Of a stretch of 64,000 bases of DNA, positions 38,290 to 45,897 are shown in pieces. A program made the position numbers and the translations under genes. Numbering within the stretch: the stretch's first letter is position 1; the number at the start of each line of letters is the position of its first letter. Under the pieces are notes generated by a model. The model was not told where the DNA came from. It did not search any database and worked only from the letters and a program-made list of their open reading frames with translations. Source of the DNA: a virus; the IMG/VR virus record IMGVR_UViG_3300017971_000185, positions 359,683-423,682 of that record. The stretch is one strand, 5' to 3'.

Positions 38290-39213
38290 ATGAGCATCGA
38301 GCATCCCGATAATCTGGCCGAGTGGCAAGACCACATAGCTGGTCTAGAAGGGGAAGCTCTGCGAAGCAAGGCCATCGCCGCCAACTCGTACCGGTTCGTC
38401 CAGACACTCCAGACGGATGGTTTCACGGCTCAAGACATAGGTGAGATTCTGCGCATGATCGCACGTCAGTTTGTCGCGACGGGGCAAGAACCCGTCCAAG
38501 ACGGCTACGTGGACTACAAAGCGCTGATTGCGGAAGACCCGGAGCTAAACGCTCTATACGAAACCCTAGATGACGAGGATCCCATGGCAAGGCAAAGACT
38601 GACCCAGACCCTCCCTCATAGATGGGGCAGCACCATGGTCGAGGATGCTTCCCAAGACAAGACAGCCGCGCGAGCGCCCGGAGGTCTATACGGCTACCCC
38701 AAGGCGATTCAAGCATCTTGCGAGAGTGCAAGTCGAAAGCTCAAGAAGGCGGCGATCACGATCGCCAAGAATGCCTACCAGAAGGACGCCAAGGTCATTG
38801 AGTTTCTGAGCGCTCACCAGAGGCGGGCCAAGTCCACACCGGCTCGCGTCCTGCTGGCGGCTCTGAAGGAGTCTGCGCCGGTCCTGGCTTCGATGGGGGT
38901 CAAGGGAGGCCATCCAGAGAAGACCGCCGGACGTGCGCGCTATGGACTCTACGGATTCCGAGCCCGGACTGCGGCGCTGGGGCTTGGGGCGTGCTCACAA
39001 CTTCGGGGACATGCCGGGATGATTGCTTCGGATCTGCATGTGCGGAAGGCGGCGCTCCATGAGCGTCTCACTGGTTTTCTCGATATGCACGCCAAGAAGG
39101 CTCGATGCGGTTACAGCCGCATGCTCCGCATGGCTTATCCCGAGGCCGGGATGAAGCTGGCTTCTCAGGGAGAGCCCCAGAGCGTAGACGACTGGCTGGC
39201 CTGGGAAGAGTAG
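38290..39213 (+). CDS. hypothetical protein with internal GLYG repeats
   Basis: The ATG at 38290 (or GTG at 38284) starts a product of about 307 aa. After a helical first third come GLYGYPKAIQASC and GRARYGLYGFRARTAALGLG, two related segments, followed by Cys/Lys-rich helices. The composition suggests a structural or DNA-associated protein. No family is named. It is convergent with the sigma-like gene, with 2 bp between stops. Confidence 0.5.
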   Translation: MSIEHPDNLAEWQDHIAGLEGEALRSKAIAANSYRFVQTLQTDGFTAQDIGEILRMIARQFVATGQEPVQDGYVDYKALIAEDPELNALYETLDDEDPMARQRLTQTLPHRWGSTMVEDASQDKTAARAPGGLYGYPKAIQASCESASRKLKKAAITIAKNAYQKDAKVIEFLSAHQRRAKSTPARVLLAALKESAPVLASMGVKGGHPEKTAGRARYGLYGFRARTAALGLGACSQLRGHAGMIASDLHVRKAALHERLTGFLDMHAKKARCGYSRMLRMAYPEAGMKLASQGEPQSVDDWLAWEE

Positions 39214-39215
39214 GC

Positions 39216-40334
39216 TTAGCTCAGGCCGAGATCCTGAGCCAGCGATCCGTGCTCAAACTCGCGGATGACGATCTTCCTGGCTGAGCGGATCATCGTCGCC
39301 GCCTGATTGCGGCTGATGCCTCGCTTTTCGGCGCATTCCTTGATTGACATTTCCATGACGAAACGATCCTGAAGGATCGACAGGTACTCGTCAGCCTGGG
39401 ATGGCGCGCGTTTCTTGAGGGCGGCGAGGAAAGCTGCAAACCCTTGCTCAAATCCGATCTTCTCCTCGATCGTCGTTTCGGCAGAGGGGTCGGGCATCTC
39501 CTCCAGGCTCTTGACCCAGCTTTCGTCATCTTCGTTCCACGTCCATTGTGACCACGGGTCGGACTGCTTGACGTGGATTCGCCGGGACCAGTCCTCCAGG
39601 CTCATGTAAGCCTCGCGCTCCTTCTTGGTGCGGGCTCCCTGCATGATCCGGTGGAGAGGGCGACGGGCGTTGTCGCGGATCTGGCTGTTCGTGCTGTTGC
39701 GCGCGTAGACACAGATCTTGGAGAAGGGGATGTTTTGTCCTTCCTCCAGCCGAGAGCGAAGTGAGTCGCGCTCGATGAGGTTCTTGTAGAACGTCTGGAT
39801 GTGCTCTTCAAGAAGGTTATGTTCGCGCGAGGTCACGTAGCGTCCGCCGAGATACTTGATCAGCTTCTCGGAGAGCGCAGGTTCTTGCTCACGAAGCCAC
39901 TGAGCAGTGAGCGTTTCTCCCTGGGAAGCATCGATTACCTCGATCTTGGCTCCGCTGGCCTTCTTTCTGTCTTGGACCGTCTTGGGGCGCCATTTGGGCA
40001 GGTGGGTGCCTTGCAATTCCCTGGCTCTCTTGGCTCCGAGCCAGGAAAGAGCCCAGGTTCCGTCTTCCTTCAGAACGGTCAGCCATCCGTTTGGTTTGTA
40101 TGCTTCGCGCAGGTTACGGTGCGAGAAACCCACGAGGCGAGCGGGCGAAAGGGCCTTTTTGCCGTTGGTCTTCCAGGGCGGGTGCTTAGAAGAGATTCCC
40201 GCGAGCTTGAGAACCTCATTGGTGACCCTCGTCAGGTCCACTCCCTGGAGCGGGCGACAATCAGTGAGTTTTCCGAGAACGAAGAGAAGATGGTTGTTGA
40301 ACCATGAGCCGGTCGGCCGTACAGTGCGAAACAT
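39216..40334 (-). CDS. RNA polymerase sigma-70-like factor
   Basis: The 372-aa product has an N-terminal region of about 130 residues unlike bacterial sigma. A middle part (SLRSRLEEGQNIPFSKICVY, ARNSTNSQIRDNARRPLHRI) resembles region 2. The C-terminal region 4-type helix-turn-helix is DEYLSILQDRFVMEMSIKEC, AEKRGISRNQAATMIRSARK. It probably redirects host RNA polymerase to phage promoters. The window has recurrent non-consensus promoter elements it might read. Many phage sigma-like factors are similarly divergent. Confidence 0.7.
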   Translation of the reverse strand: MFRTVRPTGSWFNNHLLFVLGKLTDCRPLQGVDLTRVTNEVLKLAGISSKHPPWKTNGKKALSPARLVGFSHRNLREAYKPNGWLTVLKEDGTWALSWLGAKRARELQGTHLPKWRPKTVQDRKKASGAKIEVIDASQGETLTAQWLREQEPALSEKLIKYLGGRYVTSREHNLLEEHIQTFYKNLIERDSLRSRLEEGQNIPFSKICVYARNSTNSQIRDNARRPLHRIMQGARTKKEREAYMSLEDWSRRIHVKQSDPWSQWTWNEDDESWVKSLEEMPDPSAETTIEEKIGFEQGFAAFLAALKKRAPSQADEYLSILQDRFVMEMSIKECAEKRGISRNQAATMIRSARKIVIREFEHGSLAQDLGLS

Positions 40335-40646
40335 GTTGTCCTTCCCGTCCCTCCGGCGAACCGAGAGAGGATGGAAAACAGAGTGCGTGTTGAAGCTGCT
40401 AGGACACCCGGAGGGTCAGAATGCAGCGCAAGCACCGTAGGCGGCGGCTTCGGTCGTGTCAAGAAATCAGCGAACCCGAGAGTCCACAGGGTCAGCGCGG
40501 CGAAAAGCTAGTGAAACCCTCGGCTTGTCGCTTACGGGTGCAAGTTGTCCACAAGCATCGGCCGGCGAGAATTTCTATAGGTGGTCGTCGGGCAGATCTG
40601 CCCGGCTGGTCTGGGTAGGCTGTCTATAGATCGTCGTCAGTAGCTC
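40335..40646 (+). promoter_or_regulatory. 312-bp intergenic region with palindrome and two CTATAG boxes
   Basis: Between the divergent sigma-like gene and the 40647 gene lie a 14-bp perfect palindrome GGGCAGATCTGCCC (40590-40603) and two CTATAG motifs (40575-40580, 40624-40629). Each motif is followed by a GTCGTC block. This looks like a regulated promoter region. A 65-codon basic frame (40421-40618, start MQRKHRRRRL after GGAGGG) could also be a gene but overlaps these signals. Confidence 0.5.
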
Positions 40647-41864
40647 ATGCAGGATCTATTCCTTGCGCTCGACAATGTGCTGCGCCGCTGTGCCTCGGAG
40701 CCCCGGACACGGCCCTCAGCGCTCCGTGTGGCCTCTCGGGTGCTCCAGGCCCGGATTGACCTGGGCATGGACCTACTCGCTCGTGTGTCGTTTCTGGAGG
40801 GTGTGGCGTGGAGTGAAAACAAGAGCATGAAGCCGGGGACGTGGGTGCGCAAAGGGCGTGCTGGGCGCAAGGAGGCCGAGAAGTACTTTGGCAAGCTGAA
40901 TCCGGCGTGGACTTCCAATCAGAATTCTGGTTTCTTCAACGCAGCCATCATCGGGGTCAGGAGACGGCTCGGGGATGATGATGATGCTCAGCGAAAGTAC
41001 GGCCGCACCCCAGAGGAAGTTGCGGGTGATTTTGCGTTCGGCTATTTTCCCATTGCGAAGAAACGACAGCCGACCTTCTTTGAAGTAGGAAAGACACTTC
41101 TTAAACCCTCGGAGGTCGAGGGTGTGCATGAAGGAACAACAACGCCAGCGACGCCCGGTATCACAGGAGCAATCGCCAAGAAGTTTACCCAGCGCGCGGC
41201 TGATTTTGTGCGGAGCGAGGAAGGCGGCAAGAAGAAGCAAGAGACGTTCCAGCGCGTTTCTCCTCGGACAGAGTCGGTGTACGAGCGACAGAGGGGCGCC
41301 CCGGATCTGAATCCTCTCTACCTGGAGTTACGAAAGCACCATAGCCCGAAGGCGGACAAGATTCGTGAGATTCTCAAGAGCATGGTCCGCCAGTCGGGAC
41401 GCCGAGTCGAGGCTGACATCTTCTGTGCATATCTCGACTACATCAAGGGATCGGGCCGGACAACAACGCCCACGGGAAGAGGAGAACCCGAGGGCTTTCT
41501 CAAGGATCTCGTAGAGATCACGGGGAAGCCAAAGGCGCAGGTCACTAACTCCATCAAGAAAATGAAGCAGTGGCTAGTCGAGAATGCTCAAAAGACGGGA
41601 GCGCTCTGGAAGAATCTCCAGAGCTTGGTGAGCGACATCGAAGTGCTCGGTGAGCCGGGCTGGGCTACCCGACGCGCCACGGAAGATGAGGATCTTGAGG
41701 AAGTCTTGGCCGAGTGGCTGAAGATCGAGGAAGAATTACTTTCTGGCGATCGAACAGTCAACGTTGGGCCTTTGTCGATCACAATCGGAGACTTTCCTGG
41801 CGCTGGCGCGGGAGCGTACAAGCATGGTGGGAAAGATCTCTCGGCGGCCAGCAAGGGTCGGTGA
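40647..41864 (+). CDS. hypothetical protein, 405 aa
   Basis: The product begins MQDLFLALDNVLRRCASEPR. It is basic and helical, with WVRKGRAGRKEAEKYFGKLN near residue 65 and a C-terminal acidic stretch. No domain recognised. It follows the palindromic promoter region and precedes a long non-coding stretch. Confidence 0.6.
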   Translation: MQDLFLALDNVLRRCASEPRTRPSALRVASRVLQARIDLGMDLLARVSFLEGVAWSENKSMKPGTWVRKGRAGRKEAEKYFGKLNPAWTSNQNSGFFNAAIIGVRRRLGDDDDAQRKYGRTPEEVAGDFAFGYFPIAKKRQPTFFEVGKTLLKPSEVEGVHEGTTTPATPGITGAIAKKFTQRAADFVRSEEGGKKKQETFQRVSPRTESVYERQRGAPDLNPLYLELRKHHSPKADKIREILKSMVRQSGRRVEADIFCAYLDYIKGSGRTTTPTGRGEPEGFLKDLVEITGKPKAQVTNSIKKMKQWLVENAQKTGALWKNLQSLVSDIEVLGEPGWATRRATEDEDLEEVLAEWLKIEEELLSGDRTVNVGPLSITIGDFPGAGAGAYKHGGKDLSAASKGR

Positions 41865-42484
41865 GTCTGACGTGCGTCGCGCATAGATGGCGTGAGTGAA
41901 ACGCGCTGCTTGACAGCGCACTTCGCATGAGTAAGGTGCTCCGGCTGCTCTCCCTCCGGTGTTGCCGGAGGCAGTCCTTGTGACACATCGAGGACGGAGC
42001 ATCGGACCAACCTTGTGCTCACGCCGACTCCAAACTGTGATCGGTCAATCCTGATGTCGCCAGGATACGTGGAGGGATCTGCGACCGAACGAACGTGGGG
42101 GAACCCCAGGCAAGGTCGGCATTGTATACGTTGGGATCGGTGGTCGGGAAACCGATCTGGGCAGGACGCCAGCGGAGTGGTGTCGTCTCCAAGACGACTT
42201 CGAGTACCAATACGAGTAGGCCCTTCGGGGCACGCGAACAGGGGAGCCCTCTGGACTAGAGACGTAACCCGCTGTTCTGCTCTCTTCCTCTCTCCGTAGG
42301 GGAACCAATTGGTTGTTAACTAATTGGAGAGAGTGATCGTCACGATCACGATAATGCAAACGAAGATAATCTCAAAACTGCAACCAGTACGAATGCCAGT
42401 ACGAACCCAAGTAACGAGAGAACAAGCAACGGAAGCCCTACCCACATAGCCCCTGATTATCCTATCCCGACCCACATAGTAGAC
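41865..42484 (+). other. 620-bp non-coding, hairpin-rich region
   Basis: No convincing gene on either strand. Hairpins are frequent: GCGCTG/CAGCGC (41903-41919), CCTCCGG/CCGGAGG (41953-41971), GATCGG/CCGATC (42135-42157), GTCGTCT/AGACGAC (42182-42198), a UUCG-capped GCCC/GGGC (42220-42231), a 10-bp stem CCAATTGGTT/AACTAATTGG with one G.U (42305-42327), and GTGATCGT/ACGATCAC (42333-42349). The right part is A+T-rich and has direct repeats CCAGTACGAA (42384, 42396) and ACCCACATAG (42440, 42470). It may be a large structured RNA, an origin, or both. Confidence 0.5.
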
Positions 42485-43669
42485 ATGGGCTCTCACAGGT
42501 TTGGCCTGGGAAAGAACCGGACGCCCCAAGAGGCTAGAGAGGAGCTTACGCTCCCTTGTCTGCTGATCCTCTTGGATGCTGCGAAGCTAGACTTCGGGCT
42601 GTCTACGATCGCCAAACCCGCACCCCTTGTCTACATCCGAAGGTCTACGCGGACAAGATCTGTAGTTAACTCGCTGGACGGGATCGACTACGCGCTGGAC
42701 TCAAACTACGTTGCCGTGAACCAGAAACAGTGGGACACAGCCGTTGCTCCCGTGTTGGACTCCTTCGACATGAGAAGTCCTCTCAACCAACGCTTGTTGG
42801 AGTCGAATGTGGGTCAGGTCTTGGATGTGTTGGGAGCTTCGTTGGAGGCCAGTTTCACTCGCGCTGGTTACGGACCGGGGTCGAACACGTTTCCTGTCGC
42901 ACCCGTGCCTTTTGTACCGAGTGATTTGGAGGGGCTGGTTGGATGGTTCGATGCTGGCGATTCGAGCACGATCTTGTTGAACGGTCCTGCTGGTGTTCGG
43001 AGATGGGCAAACAAGGTCACCAATGTTCATGCGAGTCAGCAAGTCTTGGCGGATCAGCCCCAGGTTGTCGCGGCCGATCTCAACGGTCGTGACGTGATCT
43101 CTTTCGATGGCGTCACCCAACATCTGACGCTTCCGCTACGGGTGCTTGATGACTTCACCTTGTTCGTGGTCGGAAAGTATCAAGTGACTGGCTCAGCCAT
43201 CGGGACGTGGTTTGCTGCGACCGGATTTGAGGGGTCCTTTGGAGGCCCTGATTGTCGTGTTCATCAGGATGGTTCAGGAGCCCCTTCTGGGACTCCAGTC
43301 ATGGCGGTGAAGACGGTTGACTATATTCCTACGTCTCTTGCTCTTGCCGCCAACACTTACGGAATCGTGGAGTACCGAGAGAGCATTGGTGGGGCGGGAA
43401 CGATGGCTGTGGGGGTTGACGATTCAGCGACCACGATCTTCACGGGCGACACGACCGACGATCACTGGGACCCTGGCCAGGAGTTGTTTGGCCAGTCGCC
43501 GCCCATCCTTGCCGCTATCGGTCGTCGGAATGCTGGAATCAACGGGGCCGCATCCTACGACTACCTGGAAGGATCTCTCGCGGAGATAGTCTTGTATGAG
43601 CGGGTATTGTCTGATGACGAGCGGGCTTTCGTCCACTTGTACCTTCAGACTGCGTGGGGACTGCCATGA
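42485..43669 (+). CDS. LamG/concanavalin-like virion protein
   Basis: The 394-aa product has an N-terminal region of 150 residues and a C-terminal laminin-G-like jelly roll. The signs are LEGLVGWFDAGDSSTILLNG, VRRWANKVTN, VISFDGVTQHLTLP, DFTLFVVGKYQ and the closing LAEIVLYERVLSDDERAFVH. This domain is typical of phage tail fibres and decoration proteins that bind glycans. The enclosing operon position fits a structural gene. Confidence 0.8.
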   Translation: MGSHRFGLGKNRTPQEAREELTLPCLLILLDAAKLDFGLSTIAKPAPLVYIRRSTRTRSVVNSLDGIDYALDSNYVAVNQKQWDTAVAPVLDSFDMRSPLNQRLLESNVGQVLDVLGASLEASFTRAGYGPGSNTFPVAPVPFVPSDLEGLVGWFDAGDSSTILLNGPAGVRRWANKVTNVHASQQVLADQPQVVAADLNGRDVISFDGVTQHLTLPLRVLDDFTLFVVGKYQVTGSAIGTWFAATGFEGSFGGPDCRVHQDGSGAPSGTPVMAVKTVDYIPTSLALAANTYGIVEYRESIGGAGTMAVGVDDSATTIFTGDTTDDHWDPGQELFGQSPPILAAIGRRNAGINGAASYDYLEGSLAEIVLYERVLSDDERAFVHLYLQTAWGLP

Positions 43670-43866
43670 CCGACAAAGCGAAGCCGAAGCCGAAGCCGAA
43701 GAATACCGTCCACATGCCATGCCGTGCCAAGCACGACATCACGGGCGAGTCCAACTGCCCAGGCACGGAAGCCGTGGTGGTGTCTACGGTGAACATCCCC
43801 GGCGGCGGGAGACGAGCCACCTATAAGTGTCTGACGTGCGGCAAGGCATACGCGATCTCGTTCTGA
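43666..43866 (+). CDS. small zinc-ribbon protein, 66 aa
   Basis: The ATG at 43666 overlaps the upstream TGA. The product begins MTDKAKPKPKPKNTVHMPCR, with a Lys-Pro repeat, and has C...C then CLTCGKAYAISF, a zinc ribbon of four cysteines. Partner unknown. Confidence 0.6.
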   Translation: MTDKAKPKPKPKNTVHMPCRAKHDITGESNCPGTEAVVVSTVNIPGGGRRATYKCLTCGKAYAISF

Positions 43867-43913
43867 GACCATCTATAGTGTGCCGGAGATCGGCGGGAAG
43901 CGTATAGGCCGAC

Positions 43914-44531
43914 GTGCGGTACACGTCGGCACTGCTGTTTCATGGGCCTCGGGCTCGCCAGGAGGTCGGACAGCAGCTTCCCCGAATCGGCCGCTGTGTT
44001 GGCGGTCCCTTCGGAGAAGAGGGGCTCAAGATCGATGATGCCCGTTCGATCATCGCGTTGATGCAGTCGGCAACGGTGGGCGATGAACCGGGGGCGTTTA
44101 TCGTGGGGCCCTTGGACCTGGCACAGCAGAACGCGACGGACGTGTTGCTGAAGGTCATCGAGGAATTCGATCCCGAGGTCGTGCGTCCTGTTCTGTGGGC
44201 TAACGATTTGGGTGCGATTTCCTCGACCATCCGATCCAGGTGCATCCACAGATGGTGCCCAGGGCTGGAGGAACACGATGAAGAGATGCTGGCGTTTGCG
44301 CTGGATCTGGTGAAGGCGGCTGTAGATAAGGATCGAGCACGCGCCATCGAATTGCTTCGGGAAACCAAGGCGTCGCCGGGAGACATCATCGATGCCTGTG
44401 TGCGTGCGATGTCTCTCGACCCAGATCAGATGAGCGGAAAGCGCTACATGTTTTGGGAACGGTTGCGGCGGTTAGGTGGTTATCGGTACGTGGGGAAGAA
44501 TGAGATTCTGGCTGTGTTCGCGGGAGGCTGA
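43914..44531 (+). CDS. clamp-loader subunit, DNA polymerase III delta'-like
   Basis: A GTG start gives a 205-aa product with LLFHGPRARQEVGQQLPRIG, LKIDDARSIIALMQ, GAFIVGPLDLAQQNATDVLL, KVIEEFDPEVVRPVLWANDL and STIRSRCIHRW. The last is the SRC sensor of clamp loaders. The P-loop is degenerate, as in delta'. It would load a sliding clamp with the delta-like protein encoded next. It follows a CTATAG motif (43873-43878). Confidence 0.8.
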   Translation: MRYTSALLFHGPRARQEVGQQLPRIGRCVGGPFGEEGLKIDDARSIIALMQSATVGDEPGAFIVGPLDLAQQNATDVLLKVIEEFDPEVVRPVLWANDLGAISSTIRSRCIHRWCPGLEEHDEEMLAFALDLVKAAVDKDRARAIELLRETKASPGDIIDACVRAMSLDPDQMSGKRYMFWERLRRLGGYRYVGKNEILAVFAGG

Positions 44532-44532
44532 C

Positions 44533-44811
44533 ATGAATCCAGAAGCCTATACGTTTTGGCGAGAGTATCCTGTTTCGGTCACGCGGTCCCTCTGCTGGAA
44601 CAAGGAGTGGACGGCGCGGTTTGTGACACCCTCTTCCTTCGGACGAGAGATCTCCGCTACGTCGCGAATGAGCCCCGACGATGCGCTTCTCAAACTCAAG
44701 AAAGTGGTTCTGTCTGAGCCGTGCAAGCCGTTTGTTGAGGAGTGGTTCGCGAAGCAGGCGGATTGGGAACCTTATCGGCAGGACCATATTCGGCGCTCAT
44801 GTCCTGGCTAG
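44533..44811 (+). CDS. hypothetical protein, 92 aa
   Basis: The ATG at 44533 follows GGAGGC. The product begins MNPEAYTFWREYPVSVTRSL and is Trp-rich. No family recognised. It sits between the two clamp-loader genes and overlaps the second by 13 nt. Confidence 0.55.
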   Translation: MNPEAYTFWREYPVSVTRSLCWNKEWTARFVTPSSFGREISATSRMSPDDALLKLKKVVLSEPCKPFVEEWFAKQADWEPYRQDHIRRSCPG

Positions 44812-45794
44812 ACCCTCCGCCTGTTGTGCTCATCTCGGGGGCGCAGGATTTCATGCAACACCGTGAGATTCAGAAAGCCGTCGCGGCGGCGGCGCGCTCG
44901 GGTCGTCGGGTTGAGTACATCAAGGGATCGGACAAGCAGCAGTTGACTCGCACGCTAGGTGCGGGAAGTCTCTTCAAGGACAAAACTCTTGTCATCGTTC
45001 GTGAGCCCCAAAAGGCGGACGCAGATCTGCTCCTGAAGCACCACCACAGCGGGTCCAAAAAGATCTGCCTGGTTTTGGATCATCGAGGCGATCTCAAGGC
45101 CAAGGGGAGTTTGGCGACCGTTGCAAAGACGCTCCCCAACGAGGTCCACATCCGTTTCGAGGCGATCCCGGCCTGGAAACAGGGGCAGCATGCAGTTGGA
45201 TTCGTAGTTGCCGAGGCCAAACGTCGGAAAATTCGGCTGAGCGAAAAACTCGCCCAAGTTATGGTCCAGGCGGCTGGAATTGACGTGGGGATCCTGGCTT
45301 TTGAGGTCCAGAAAATTGCCGCCCTACTCCATGCTACGGGCGGCCAAGAAGTGCAGGCGGCGCACTTGCGGCTGACGCTCTCCACGCTCTCTCAGGTGGG
45401 TGCCATCGCCGTGGCCGATGCTCTGGGTGCTATGCACCCGTCACGTCTTGTGAGGGCTCTCGCGGCCATGAGGAGGACGCATGCTGGAGACCCCACGATG
45501 AAGGCGTGCGGGCTGCTCGCACGCAACGTCTCGCAGTGGCTCCATGCGGCTGCACTTCTCGGACAAAAGGCTGAGATCGAAGAAATTTCCGCACGTCTCA
45601 AGTTACACTCCTACGTTTGCAAAACGAAAGTCGTTCCGGTGGCGCAAAAGTGGGGCGAAAAAAGTCTGGCGAGACTTTTAACCTCCCTCGGAGAAATTGA
45701 GAGAGGGGTGAAGTCGGGTCACGTTAATTCTTGGGTGGAATTGGAGTGCGCACTTCTCAAGGCTATACAAGAGCGCACACACCCGGTACAGTGA
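44799..45794 (+). CDS. DNA polymerase III delta-like subunit (HolA type)
   Basis: The 331-aa product has VVLISGAQDFMQHREIQKAV at the start, RTLGAGSLFKDKTLVIVREP near residue 45, and the helical C-terminal collar (VADALGAMHPSRLVRALAAM, LLARNVSQWLHAAALL). This order is diagnostic for delta. It opens the clamp during loading. The ATG is chosen because MSWLDPPPVVLISG aligns with the family's N-terminus. Confidence 0.8.
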   Translation: MSWLDPPPVVLISGAQDFMQHREIQKAVAAAARSGRRVEYIKGSDKQQLTRTLGAGSLFKDKTLVIVREPQKADADLLLKHHHSGSKKICLVLDHRGDLKAKGSLATVAKTLPNEVHIRFEAIPAWKQGQHAVGFVVAEAKRRKIRLSEKLAQVMVQAAGIDVGILAFEVQKIAALLHATGGQEVQAAHLRLTLSTLSQVGAIAVADALGAMHPSRLVRALAAMRRTHAGDPTMKACGLLARNVSQWLHAAALLGQKAEIEEISARLKLHSYVCKTKVVPVAQKWGEKSLARLLTSLGEIERGVKSGHVNSWVELECALLKAIQERTHPVQ

Positions 45795-45897
45795 CGTGGC
45801 TCGTTTGTCGGTCTATACCCTGTCCTTGGTTGCGCGCAACCATGCTCCGGGCATGTCGGTCGCGACAACGACACACACAGGTGAGTGAGGGTTCCTG
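45795..45897 (+). promoter_or_regulatory. upstream region of the ribonucleotide reductase gene
   Basis: This region holds TCTATACC (45812-45819) and a perfect 14-bp palindrome GGTTGCGCGCAACC (45828-45841). A short CATGC/GCATG hairpin follows. An 18-codon frame ends TGATG onto the reductase start. It is likely a regulated promoter; the binding protein is unknown. Confidence 0.4.

Noticed and set aside
45795-45897. Cobalamin riboswitch before the B12-dependent reductase
   Set aside because: The region is only about 100 bp and lacks the conserved B12-box bases; it shows a short palindrome instead.
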